DNA of 43,987 nucleotides from Candidatus Muiribacteriota bacterium. GTDB lineage: Bacteria; Muiribacteriota; DAOVTB01. Under the pieces are notes generated by a model that saw only the letters and a program-made list of their open reading frames with translations, did not search any database and had not been told where the DNA came from. The translations under genes were made by a program, and so were the position numbers. The DNA is taken from assembly GCA_030633305.1 (NCBI GenBank), contig DAOVTB010000014.1:1-43987 (forward strand), given 5' to 3'. This document shows positions 1-8,565 of this stretch, one piece after another (the stretch's first letter is position 1; every line of letters starts with the position of its first letter).

Positions 1-117
1 GCGGCCTCTGCGCGATATTTCTTTTTTATTTAATTCCCTCTGCGTTCTCAGCGGCCTCTGCGCGATATTTCTTTTTATTTAATTCCCACTACGTCTTCAG
101 CGGTCTCTGCGCGATAT
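1..117. repeat. Imperfect tandem repeat, ~50-bp unit (gcggcctctgcgcgatatttc...ccctctgcgttctca)
   Basis: Copies begin at 1, 51 and 100; related CTCTGCG...GCGCGA modules recur near 8520-8555 and 9958-9987. Confidence 0.85.
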
Positions 118-165
118 AATTTTTTCTTTTCATTCTCTCTGTACTCTCTGTGGTAAAATAATTCT

Positions 166-1242
166 ATGCAGATAAACAATATTCAGCAATTCAGCAATAT
201 CCTGAAAAGGAATCCAATCAAACATGGAATAAAAAAAGGAGACCAGGTATATGGTCGCATAATTGGATTTTCTTCAGGTAAAATCCTTGGTGTATTCAAC
301 GGAGTTCCGCTTTTTGCCGAAAGCCGTGTTCCTGTTAAGGCTGGGCAGAGAATTTTTGCCAAAGTGACTGATGTTGTTGAGGGGAAATTACATATAACCT
401 TACTTAAGGCCGAAGATGTTGAACAGAATAGAAGTGAAGGTCTTAAGAATTTGTTAAAGACTTTAGGGATAAAAGAAAATGGTGAAAGCCTTTTTATAAT
501 CAAACAGATGATATCGCAAAAGCTCCCTCTCAAACAGGAAATCTTCCAGGAAGCCATGTCTATATTTCAGAAAAGTCCTGATTCCGAGCTCGCTGTTTCT
601 TTGTATTTAAGAATGTATTCCAGGTTGAATGGAAAAGTTCCTGCTGAACTTGTCAATTTTCTACAGACAATTGACAGGAAAATGTTCAGACAGCTTATGA
701 TGTCAGAGGAAAAACTACCTTCACTTGAAATGTCTGAATTAAAAGAACTTGTATCTGAGAGACTTCTTTCGAGTAAGGGGAAATCTTTGAGTAATGAAAA
801 GTCTCAAATTAAAGATCCTTATCTTTTAAAAATGAAATCTGTTATTGATGCTGCTTATCAGATGAATTCTGATTTTTTTAAATTAGATGATGAAGATTCA
901 TGTTGTTGGTTAAAAGAATACGTTAGATATGATAAAAATACTGATATTACAGCATATAATCTTGGTATAGAAGTTGATATCAAAGATCTTTCGTATTTTG
1001 ATATCCTGATGACACATATTAAAACACCTGATGAAAAAAATCTTACAATTCAATTTTTTGATCTTGAATCAGCAGTCGAGAAAATGATCAAAGAGACATC
1101 CGAAATAAATTTGATTGATAATCTGAAATCGAATTATGATAATGTATTTTTGAATTTTTCAACTGGAGGAAGTTTTTCATATTTTGACCCTGAAAGCATC
1201 GATATCCCGTCATTCACTGGGAATATCAATATAACGGTATGA
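166..1242 (+). CDS. FliK-like (YlqG-type) protein, hook-length-control C-terminal-like domain
   Basis: 358-aa ORF; C-terminus LGIEVDIKDLSYFDILMTHIKTPDEKNLTIQFFDLESAVEKMI resembles FliK C-terminal fold; followed by FlhB-like gene as in ylqG-ylqH. Confidence 0.5.
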   Translation: MQINNIQQFSNILKRNPIKHGIKKGDQVYGRIIGFSSGKILGVFNGVPLFAESRVPVKAGQRIFAKVTDVVEGKLHITLLKAEDVEQNRSEGLKNLLKTLGIKENGESLFIIKQMISQKLPLKQEIFQEAMSIFQKSPDSELAVSLYLRMYSRLNGKVPAELVNFLQTIDRKMFRQLMMSEEKLPSLEMSELKELVSERLLSSKGKSLSNEKSQIKDPYLLKMKSVIDAAYQMNSDFFKLDDEDSCCWLKEYVRYDKNTDITAYNLGIEVDIKDLSYFDILMTHIKTPDEKNLTIQFFDLESAVEKMIKETSEINLIDNLKSNYDNVFLNFSTGGSFSYFDPESIDIPSFTGNINITV

Positions 1243-1290
1243 AGAAAGAAATCACTACGAAGGAATGAGATTAAAATAGTTAATATAAAA

Positions 1291-1350
1291 GGGGTCAGAA
1301 GTTACTTTTGTGAACTTGATGTTCAAGTTCATGAAAGTGACCCTGACCCC
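1291..1350. repeat. 60-bp REP-like palindrome, copy A
   Basis: GGGGTCAG aagttACTTTtgTGAACTTGA tgt TCAAGTTCAtgAAAGTgacc CTGACCCC. Confidence 0.85.
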
Positions 1351-1446
1351 AGCGCCAGATAAATTAAATCTACAAGAATTAGTGAAATGGTATATGATAA
1401 AAAAAATTTACTACGAAGATAATAAAAAACAAGAAAACCAATGATG

Positions 1447-1473
1447 GATCCTGCGATCAAGTCGCAGGATGAC
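1447..1473. repeat. Short palindromic repeat GATCCTGCGAtcaagTCGCAGGATGAC
   Basis: Inverted repeat CCTGCGA/TCGCAGG; related to 7331-7359 and 8387-8415. Confidence 0.75.
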
Positions 1474-1526
1474 GATTGGATTGTGATACAGTCTGCTTGT
1501 ACCTGTCCAAAATATAATAGGGAAAA

Positions 1527-1802
1527 ATGGATAAAAATAAAGGTAATTACATAAAAAAAGCTGTGGCAATGGAGTATTTCAAAAAGAAAGACTCTACTCC
1601 TAGGATTGTAGCTAAAGGAAAGGGTGTCCTTGCAGAAAAAATTATTGCAATAGCGGAAAAATCAAATGTACCTTTATTTAAAGACAAAATACTTTGTGAT
1701 ATGTTCATGAATGTAGATTTGGGAAAAGAAGTTCCCGAGATTCTGTATAAAGCTGCTGCTGAAGTTCTGTCTTATGTCTATTGGTTGAAGAAAAGAAAAT
1801 AG
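1527..1802 (+). CDS. Stand-alone FlhB-like C-terminal (cytoplasmic) domain, YlqH/FhlB-type
   Basis: KKAVAMEYFKKKDSTPRIVAKGKGVLAEKIIAIAEKSNVPLF...LGKEVPEILYKAAAEVLSYVYWLKKRK matches the FlhB/YscU C-domain pattern; no TM region. Confidence 0.88.
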   Translation: MDKNKGNYIKKAVAMEYFKKKDSTPRIVAKGKGVLAEKIIAIAEKSNVPLFKDKILCDMFMNVDLGKEVPEILYKAAAEVLSYVYWLKKRK

Positions 1803-1819
1803 AATAAAAAGAAAAAAAA

Positions 1820-1964
1820 TTAGCCACAGATTAACACAGATGAAGAGGATAAGAATAAAAAAACAGCAAAAGACTGAGCAAAGATTATTTTTGAAGTTTT
1901 CATCTTTTTTTTGATTCTTTTATATTAAAAATTCTGTGTTTTATCTGTGTCCATCTGTGGCTAA
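1820..1964. repeat. Inverted-repeat element of the AGCCACAGATTAACACAGA class
   Basis: Left TTAGCCACAGATTAACACAGAT, right ATCTGTGTCCATCTGTGGCTAA (20/22 complementary); single arm also at 25068-25100. Confidence 0.8.
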
Positions 1965-2022
1965 AAAAGCATTTTGTTAATTTTTATATTATTTGAACTA
2001 AAAAGTTGTTGACTCATTGTTC

Positions 2023-2052
2023 TTGAGAATTATAGAAAAAATATGTTATAAT
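2023..2052 (+). promoter_or_regulatory. Putative sigma70-like promoter for the oxidoreductase operon
   Basis: TTGAGA - 18 nt - TATAAT with TG just upstream of the -10. Confidence 0.5.
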
Positions 2053-2136
2053 CCCATGTAGCAATCGGGAAGAGAGTATTCCTGATAAGTATTCAGTGAT
2101 AGAGTAGGAATCAAGCCAAAAAGGAAAGATCAGATC

Positions 2137-2829
2137 TTGTCAGAATTATATATTTTCTGTGGTCATCTTGGTAGTGGAAAGACTGAAGTAGCCTTGAACT
2201 TTGCATGTAATTTAAAATCTCCAGTTAAATTATGCGATCTTGATTTTGTCAATCCTTATTACAGAAGTCGCGAAAAAAAAGATATCCTTAAAGAAAATGG
2301 TGTTGAACTTATTTCATCGAATAAAGGTGTTGAAAATGCTGATATTCCAGGACTTTCATCAAAAGTTGGAACAGCAATCATGGGTGAAACCAATGTTGTA
2401 CTCGATATAGGTGGAGATGGAAAGGGAGCAAGAGTTCTTGGAACCTTGAAAGATAGAATAGAAAAGTCAAACTATAAAATGTTTCTGGTCGTAAATCCTT
2501 ATAGAGGAGAAACCGATTCAGAAGAAGGCGTTGATAAAATGGCGGCTTCTATAGAAGAAGTTTCAGGTTTGAAATTTCATTCGATATTTTATAATCCTAA
2601 TTATTCATTTTCCACAACCACTGATAACTTAAAAAATGCGGTACAAGATGGTTTAAACCGATTTGATAAAGAAAAGGAATCATATATGATAGGTTCATTT
2701 CCTGTATCATATTTTTGTGGTATGAAGGAACTTATCGATAGTAATATTGAATATTTTAATACAATCAAAAATAAAGGGGTAAATATTTTAAAGATCAATA
2801 GATTTTTAAAAAATCCTTGGGAATTATAG
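2137..2829 (+). CDS. P-loop ATP-binding protein (CobQ/MinD/ParA-like)
   Basis: Walker A GHLGSGKTE; TTG start; precedes oxidoreductase subunits. Confidence 0.65.
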   Translation: MSELYIFCGHLGSGKTEVALNFACNLKSPVKLCDLDFVNPYYRSREKKDILKENGVELISSNKGVENADIPGLSSKVGTAIMGETNVVLDIGGDGKGARVLGTLKDRIEKSNYKMFLVVNPYRGETDSEEGVDKMAASIEEVSGLKFHSIFYNPNYSFSTTTDNLKNAVQDGLNRFDKEKESYMIGSFPVSYFCGMKELIDSNIEYFNTIKNKGVNILKINRFLKNPWEL

Positions 2830-2852
2830 AAATAAGGGGAGGGAGATACAAG

Positions 2853-3056
2853 ATGGCACATATTGAAGTTAATGATGAAGTTTGTAAAGGCTGTGGTCTA
2901 TGTGTAACAGCATGCCCATTTAAACTTATTGAGTTAGGTACTAAACTTAACAGTAAAGGATATAATCCTGCAGTTCAGAATAATCCTGAAAAATGTGTGG
3001 GATGCACTCTTTGCGGTAAGATGTGTCCTGATAATGCAATAAAAGTTTTTAAATAA
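2853..3056 (+). CDS. 2-oxoacid:ferredoxin oxidoreductase, 2x[4Fe-4S] ferredoxin (delta) subunit
   Basis: CKGCGLCVTACP and CVGCTLCGKMCP; GGGAGGGAG SD before ATG at 2853; the 2817 start in the ORF track is probably too early. Confidence 0.9.
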   Translation: MAHIEVNDEVCKGCGLCVTACPFKLIELGTKLNSKGYNPAVQNNPEKCVGCTLCGKMCPDNAIKVFK

Positions 3057-3072
3057 TCGGGAGGATATTGAT

Positions 3073-4122
3073 ATGACAGAAAAAGTAATGATGAAAGGAA
3101 ATGAGGCTATAGGTGAAGCTGCGATTCTTGCGGGTTGCCTGACCTATTTTGGTTATCCTATCACTCCCCAGAGTGAATTACCTGCATATCTTGCCCGCAG
3201 ACTGCTTAAAATGGAAAATGGAATTTTTCTACAGGCAGAAAGTGAAGTAGCGGCTATAAATATGGTTTATGGTGCTGCAGGTACAGGAAAAAGAGTTATG
3301 ACTTCCAGTTCGTCTCCTGGTATAAGTCTTAAAACGGAAGGAATTTCATATATTGCAAGTTCACAGCTTCCATGTGTTATTGTGAATATTGTTCGTGGTG
3401 GACCTGGACTTGGAAATATTGCTCCAGCGCAGAGTGATTATTTTCAGGCAACAAAAGGTGGTGGCCATGGAGATTATAGGCTTATCGTTCTTGCTCCGGC
3501 AAGTGTTCAGGAAATGGCAGATTTTACTATGTTGGGATTTGATCTTGCAGATGAATATAGAAATCCGGTAATGATAATGGGTGATGGTGCACTTGGCCAG
3601 ATGATGGAACCTGTTGTTTTGAAGAAACCTGAGATTAAAAAGTATAATCATGACTGGGTGACTGATGGCGCAAAAGGACGTGGACAGAATCTTATCTGTT
3701 CTATATATCTTGATCCTGCAGAAATGGAAAAATATGTACACGAGATTTATGCCAAGTACAAGATAATAGAAGAAAATGAAGTCAGATACGAAGAATACCT
3801 TTGTGATGATGCGGATTATCTTATTGTATCTTATGGAATTACAAGTAGAATAGTCAGAACAAGTATTGACCTTGCCCGTAAAAAAGGAATCAAAGTAGGA
3901 CTTTTACGTCCTATTACGGTTTGGCCTTTTCCAACAAAAGTAATCTCGGAATATGCAGATAAGGTCAAGAAAGTAATGGCAGTTGAACTTAGTATGGGAC
4001 AAATGGTCGAAGATGTTCGTCTTGCTGTGAATGGAAAAGTTCCAGTTGAATTTTTTGGCAGAACTGCAGGTGTTTTACCTTCCTGTAATGAAGTTCTTGC
4101 TGAAATAGAAAAATTGGTATAA
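3073..4122 (+). CDS. 2-oxoacid:ferredoxin oxidoreductase alpha subunit (VorB/KorA-like)
   Basis: MKGNEAIGEAAILAGCLTYFGYPITPQSE...GGPGLGN; SD gggagg upstream. Confidence 0.93.
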   Translation: MTEKVMMKGNEAIGEAAILAGCLTYFGYPITPQSELPAYLARRLLKMENGIFLQAESEVAAINMVYGAAGTGKRVMTSSSSPGISLKTEGISYIASSQLPCVIVNIVRGGPGLGNIAPAQSDYFQATKGGGHGDYRLIVLAPASVQEMADFTMLGFDLADEYRNPVMIMGDGALGQMMEPVVLKKPEIKKYNHDWVTDGAKGRGQNLICSIYLDPAEMEKYVHEIYAKYKIIEENEVRYEEYLCDDADYLIVSYGITSRIVRTSIDLARKKGIKVGLLRPITVWPFPTKVISEYADKVKKVMAVELSMGQMVEDVRLAVNGKVPVEFFGRTAGVLPSCNEVLAEIEKLV

Positions 4123-4127
4123 GGGGG

Positions 4128-4892
4128 ATGGAAAAAATGGAAAAACTTGTATTTGATAAACCTAAATGTATGACAGAACGGCCCCTTCATTATTGCCCAG
4201 GCTGCAGTCATGGAATCGTACATCGTATTGTCGGAGAACTTATCGATGAAATGGATTTGAGAGACAAAACGGTTGGTGTTGCTCCAGTTGGATGTGGTGT
4301 ATTTGCATACTGGTATTTTGACTTTGATTTTTCCCAGGCTCCGCATGGAAGAGCTCCTGCTGTTGCTACTGGAATAAAACGTCCTAATCCTGATTTGTTT
4401 GTTTTCACATATCAGGGCGACGGAGATCTTGCAGCTATTGGAACTGCTGAAATTATTCATGCTGCGAATAGAAGCGAGGATATTACAGTTATATTTATCA
4501 ATAATGCTATATATGGAATGACAGGTGGACAGATGGCACCAACTACACTGGTTGGGCAAAAAACAACAACTTCACCTTATGGTCGTGATCCTGAAACAAT
4601 GGGAAAACCTATAAGAGTTTGTGAAATGCTTTCTACTCTTGAAGGAACAACTTATGCTGAAAGAGTTCATGTAGGTGATCCAAAAGGTGTTATTGCTACA
4701 AAAAAAGCTTTAAAAAAGGCCTTTGAAGTGCAGGTTAATAAAAAGGGATTTTCTATCGTTGAAATCCTGTCGACATGTCCTACTAACTGGGGAATGACAG
4801 CTGTTGATTCTTTAGGCTGGATGAAAGATAATATGATACCTTACTTTCCGTTGGGTGTTTATAAAGATAAAACAAAAGAGGGGGACGCTTAA
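4128..4892 (+). CDS. 2-oxoacid:ferredoxin oxidoreductase beta (TPP-binding) subunit
   Basis: HYCPGCSHGIVHR, TYQGDGDLAAIGTAE, FINNAIYGMTGGQMAPTT. Confidence 0.94.
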   Translation: MEKMEKLVFDKPKCMTERPLHYCPGCSHGIVHRIVGELIDEMDLRDKTVGVAPVGCGVFAYWYFDFDFSQAPHGRAPAVATGIKRPNPDLFVFTYQGDGDLAAIGTAEIIHAANRSEDITVIFINNAIYGMTGGQMAPTTLVGQKTTTSPYGRDPETMGKPIRVCEMLSTLEGTTYAERVHVGDPKGVIATKKALKKAFEVQVNKKGFSIVEILSTCPTNWGMTAVDSLGWMKDNMIPYFPLGVYKDKTKEGDA

Positions 4893-5438
4893 ATGGGTAA
4901 ATTAAATGAAAAGATCATTGTTGCCGGTTTCGGTGGTCAGGGAGTTTTACTTCTTGGAAAGCTTCTTTCCTATACTGCAATGTATTCTGATAAGAATGTA
5001 AGCTGGATTCCTTCTTATGGTCCTGAAATGAGAGGTGGAACAGCCAACTGTAATGTTGTTATCAGTGATGAACCAGTTGGCTCTCCTATTGTTACTGAGC
5101 CTAATGTTCTTATAGCTTTAAACAGACCTTCATTGGAAAAATTTGAACAGATTTTAGAAGAAGGAAGTTTGTTGATCTATAATAGTTCTATTATTGAAGT
5201 AGAGCCTAAATGGAACAATGGTAAAGTTATTTCTCTTGCTGCTTCTGATATAGCAAATGAACTTGGAAACCCGAGGCTTACAAATATGGTTGCAGCCGGA
5301 GCATATGTTAAAGCTAGTGGAGTTTTTACTATCCAGGAATTGATTGATGCTGTACCTCATGTGATTTCAAAACGGTTTCATAACTTGATTCCTTTGAATA
5401 TTGAAGCTATTGAAAAAGGTGCCGCTGCGGTTTCTTAA
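4893..5438 (+). CDS. 2-oxoacid:ferredoxin oxidoreductase gamma subunit
   Basis: IIVAGFGGQGVLLLGKLL...PSYGPEMRGGTANC. Confidence 0.94.
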   Translation: MGKLNEKIIVAGFGGQGVLLLGKLLSYTAMYSDKNVSWIPSYGPEMRGGTANCNVVISDEPVGSPIVTEPNVLIALNRPSLEKFEQILEEGSLLIYNSSIIEVEPKWNNGKVISLAASDIANELGNPRLTNMVAAGAYVKASGVFTIQELIDAVPHVISKRFHNLIPLNIEAIEKGAAAVS

Positions 5439-5456
5439 TAAAATAAATAGAAAGAA

Positions 5457-5651
5457 TTTACCACGAAGACACGAAGGTAAAAAGAAGAAATAAAAATACT
5501 GTAGGGGAGGGTCTGTGACCCTCCCGGACACATCAAACGGACAAATAATATCAAATTCGTTTGATACGATCAATATTATTATTTGCTATAAACGATTTTA
5601 ATTTTTTTTGTTTTATTACCTTCATGCTCTTTATGACCTTCATGGTAAATT
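5457..5651. repeat. Composite intergenic repeat: CACGAAG arm, 28-mer (5499-5526), CTTCATG arm
   Basis: TTTACCACGAAGACACGAAGGTAA at left and ATTACCTTCATGCTCTTTATGACCTTCATGGTAAA at right are imperfect inverted repeats; CTGTAGGGGAGGGTCTGTGACCCTCCCG lies between them. Confidence 0.7.
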
Positions 5652-5684
5652 CTTTTCTTGTTTTAGATTATAAGAGTAATACAC

Positions 5685-6533
5685 ATGAAAAAAATCACAA
5701 TAATAATATTTATTTTAGTATCTTTAATCTCCTTCGGCTATGCCGAGAAGTTTAAGGCCAAGGATATACTTAGAAGAGATGGTGAAATAATCAAGGATTT
5801 TCTGCAGTCAGAAATAGACACAATAAAGGAAATGCCAATTACTCTTTTTCCTGAAAAAACCGAACGTGATCTTGTTCTTTTAAGGAAAGGGTTTAAAAAA
5901 TACTATTTTATTAAAAGCAGTATAAGCAGGATAAAATTTGATTTTGAAAAGAATAAGGAAAATCTGCAGGAAGGGAAATATAAATCCGTTAAAGTATATG
6001 TAAACCCTTGCCTTATCCGAAGATTCCCTGTATATGAAAGTTATTTCTACCTTAGAAATGTCACAATTAATAGAAATATAAAGAAAGAAGAAATGAGAAA
6101 AAAAGTCACCACGAAGGACATGAAGATCCTGAAGGCAAAAACGTTTAGTTATGAAAGTATTAAATTCTTTTTTATAATAGATCTTAAACAGGTTTCTGAA
6201 TATGTATACAAGGAATGTATCAAACATGGAATTCAATGGCCAAGTTTCAGTATGAAGGATAAAAATATACTTTTGCGCGGAAATCTCAAAATTGTTGGTA
6301 TGGATTTACAAATCCGTGCTATTGGAAGATTTGAACTTTCTGATCTGAAAGAGATTTTTTTCAAAGTAATGCATGCAAAGTTTTCTTTTGTTCCGGTTCC
6401 TGGATTTGTAATTCGGCAAATCATGAAGAAGTTAAATCCAATGATTGCGATGGAAAAACTTCCCTTGGGTCTGTATCCTTTCAGAATTGTACATTATGAT
6501 GATAATAAAATAGGACTGGTATTTAAAAACTGA
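5685..6533 (+). CDS. Exported protein, LmeA/DUF2993-like (putative lipid-binding)
   Basis: N-terminal signal peptide; C-terminus ...FSFVPVPGFVIRQIMKKLNPMIAMEKLPLGLYPFRIVHYDDNKIGLVF resembles LmeA/DUF2993. Confidence 0.5.
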   Translation: MKKITIIIFILVSLISFGYAEKFKAKDILRRDGEIIKDFLQSEIDTIKEMPITLFPEKTERDLVLLRKGFKKYYFIKSSISRIKFDFEKNKENLQEGKYKSVKVYVNPCLIRRFPVYESYFYLRNVTINRNIKKEEMRKKVTTKDMKILKAKTFSYESIKFFFIIDLKQVSEYVYKECIKHGIQWPSFSMKDKNILLRGNLKIVGMDLQIRAIGRFELSDLKEIFFKVMHAKFSFVPVPGFVIRQIMKKLNPMIAMEKLPLGLYPFRIVHYDDNKIGLVFKN

Positions 6534-6535
6534 CT

Positions 6536-7111
6536 ATGGCTACTCAAGAAAGACTGGAAAAAATGAAAAATGTATTGTCACGCCGTCAGGCCGGTCTTTC
6601 AATTATTCTTGATGAAATTTACGATCCATTTAATATCTCTGCAATTTTTAGAACTTGTGACGCTCTTGGAATCAAGGAAGTCTATATTGTTAATCCTCCG
6701 GATGGGTTTAAAGCATCAAAGAGTGTATGCATGAGGTGTGATAAATGGCTTGAAGTATATAAATCCCATGATAGAAAAGAAGTCTATGAACGGGTCAGAA
6801 AAAAAGGCTATAAAATATACGGGACGATTCTTAACAAGGAAAGCCAGGATTTTCGTGAATTCAATGTAAATGAACCTATTTGCATAGTTCTTGGAAATGA
6901 ACATAGTGGATTATGCGAAGAAAGTGTTTCCCTTTGTGATGAATTGATCTATGTACCGATGTATGGTTTTGTTCAAAGTTTCAATGTATCAGTTACAGCG
7001 GCTATTGTTCTTTCCAATCTTGTATTCAGAAGAGAAGCATCTGAAAAAGAATGTTATATCAGCAAGGATGAACAAAGTAGTCTTCTTGAATCGTGGGATA
7101 AATCATTATAA
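6536..7111 (+). CDS. trmH: TrmH/SpoU-family RNA 2'-O-methyltransferase
   Basis: RRQAGLSIILDEIYDPFNISAIFRTCDALGI; IVLGNEHSGL; VPMYGFVQSFNVSVTAAI. Confidence 0.88.
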   Translation: MATQERLEKMKNVLSRRQAGLSIILDEIYDPFNISAIFRTCDALGIKEVYIVNPPDGFKASKSVCMRCDKWLEVYKSHDRKEVYERVRKKGYKIYGTILNKESQDFREFNVNEPICIVLGNEHSGLCEESVSLCDELIYVPMYGFVQSFNVSVTAAIVLSNLVFRREASEKECYISKDEQSSLLESWDKSL

Positions 7112-7133
7112 ATAATCGATATTCTTTTTAATC

Positions 7134-7295
7134 TTACTTTGTACCAGTATTTTTAACGATAGATCTCATAGAACCAAAAAGAGGTTTATACTTGTAAGCA
7201 TCAAAAGTAAATTCTTCCTGAAAAATTAAAAAAACGCCACAATATTCACAAATAATAAAACCTTGTTTCTGCTGTTCTAAACATTTTTTACACAT
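7134..7295 (-). CDS. 53-aa zinc-ribbon-like protein
   Basis: Translated by hand: MCKKCLEQQKQGFIICEYCGVFLIFQEEFTFDAYKYKPLFGSMRSIVKNTGTK; two CxxC pairs; GAAGGAG SD; below the ORF-track length cutoff. Confidence 0.7.
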   Translation of the reverse strand: MCKKCLEQQKQGFIICEYCGVFLIFQEEFTFDAYKYKPLFGSMRSIVKNTGTK

Positions 7296-7306
7296 AATGA
7301 TCTCCT

Positions 7307-8362
7307 TCATTTGTTCTTTTTATTTGAATAGATACTGCGGCCTAAGATCGCAGTATGACGTGTAATCCTGTTTTTTCTTTTTCCTTTGTGCCTTAGCGCC
7401 TTTGTGAGACTAATTCTTTTTTTCTTTTCTCCAATTTTTTCTCTGTGTCCACTATGGTTCAATCTTTTCTTTTGTATTTTTTTAAGCTTATTGCGATAAA
7501 TAAAGAGATCTTCAGCAAAGGATTTTTTATTTAATCTGAAATCAAAATCCAAACTTGTGATTTTCAGAGCATTTTTTCTTTTGTATCCTTTATCTCTGGA
7601 ATTACACTGAATTATTTTTGCAGCATTGGTTGTAAAAGAATATTGGCTAATATCTGTGCTACCATGATGTGGCCAGATTAAAAAATCTATTTTAAGATTG
7701 GCAGAATAGTATTTGTTGAATGCAAATATTCCATTTTCTTCGATATCTCCAGGAATTAGAATGGAAGTTTTATTATTTTCAGAATTTCTATTACAAATCA
7801 ACTGGCTACAAAGAGAAGAATCATTTTCGTCTGAAGAATCATTTATATGTCGTGTCAAAAACTTTACATGGAAGGATTTATCAATAGAAATTTCATGATC
7901 TGACTGAATGAATATTGGTTTTGTCAGATGTTTCAAAAAGGAATTTTTCAATTTTGATGAAAAAGATTTGCTTGTGGAATAATAAACGGATTGAATATCT
8001 AAATATTTACTGAGTTTAAAGAAACCATTCAAATGATCTGAATGCATATGTGAGATAACAATAAATTTTAATTTTGAAATATTTTTCCTGAATAATTCCC
8101 TCAGGATTTTATCAGCCAGATATGAGTCATATTTCATAGAGCCACAATCAAATAAAATTGAAAAATTTTTGTAAATAGTCATTATGCAGCTGCCGTGTCC
8201 AACTGAAAAAACTTTAATTTTCGGATCACTGCTGTTAAAAGCTGAGAAAAAGAAGACCATTAAAATAAATGCACTGCTATATGCTCGAAATGAAAGATCA
8301 TAATCTCGTGATTGACTCAAATTATTTTCGCACTTTTTGTTTTCCATTATGTTAATTTCCAT
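7307..8362 (-). CDS. MBL-fold hydrolase, ComEC/Rec2 C-terminal-domain-like, with repeat-derived C-terminal tail
   Basis: KVFSVGHGSCIMTIYKNFSILFDCGS...VISHMHSDHLNG...LIWPHHGS; start may be the internal ATG (MENKK). Confidence 0.8.
   Translation of the reverse strand: MEINIMENKKCENNLSQSRDYDLSFRAYSSAFILMVFFFSAFNSSDPKIKVFSVGHGSCIMTIYKNFSILFDCGSMKYDSYLADKILRELFRKNISKLKFIVISHMHSDHLNGFFKLSKYLDIQSVYYSTSKSFSSKLKNSFLKHLTKPIFIQSDHEISIDKSFHVKFLTRHINDSSDENDSSLCSQLICNRNSENNKTSILIPGDIEENGIFAFNKYYSANLKIDFLIWPHHGSTDISQYSFTTNAAKIIQCNSRDKGYKRKNALKITSLDFDFRLNKKSFAEDLFIYRNKLKKIQKKRLNHSGHREKIGEKKKRISLTKALRHKGKRKNRITRHTAILGRSIYSNKKNK
7331..7359. repeat. Short palindromic repeat GATACTGCGgcctaagatCGCAGTATGAC
   Basis: Near-identical copy at 8387-8415 (one substitution). 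Confidence 0.8.
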
Positions 8363-8386
8363 CTTTCTGTTTTTACAATTTAAATA

Positions 8387-8415
8387 GATACTGCGACCTA
8401 AGATCGCAGTATGAC
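8387..8415. repeat. Short palindromic repeat GATACTGCGacctaagatCGCAGTATGAC
   Basis: See 7331-7359. Confidence 0.8.
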
Positions 8416-8439
8416 AACGTAGTTATGTTTTCTTGTTTT

Positions 8440-8560
8440 TTATATTACCTTCATGTTCTTCATGCCCTTCATGGTAAAATTTTGTATCTTCTTAGTGCCT
8501 TTGTGTGATTTACTCTTTTTTCTCTGCGTTCTTAGCGTTCTCTGCGCGAGATCTTAGTTA
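8440..8560. repeat. Cluster of CTTCATG, GTGCCTTTGTG and CTCTGCG repeat modules
   Basis: ttaccttcatgttcttcatgcccttcatggtaaaa; cttagtgcctttgtgtga; tctgcgttcttagcgttctctgcgcgaga. Confidence 0.75.
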
Positions 8561-8565
8561 TTTTT

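Noticed and set aside
1-120. Possible CRISPR array
   Set aside because: Units are ~50 bp with no distinct conserved-repeat/variable-spacer structure; related modules are scattered elsewhere as intergenic repeats.
2055-2136. Possible riboswitch-like leader before the P-loop ATPase gene
   Set aside because: Only a 6-bp ATTCCT/AGGAAT pairing seen; no recognisable riboswitch consensus.
3831-4559. 242-aa antisense ORF across the oxidoreductase alpha and beta genes
   Set aside because: Overlaps two strongly supported genes on the opposite strand; composition looks like antisense translation.
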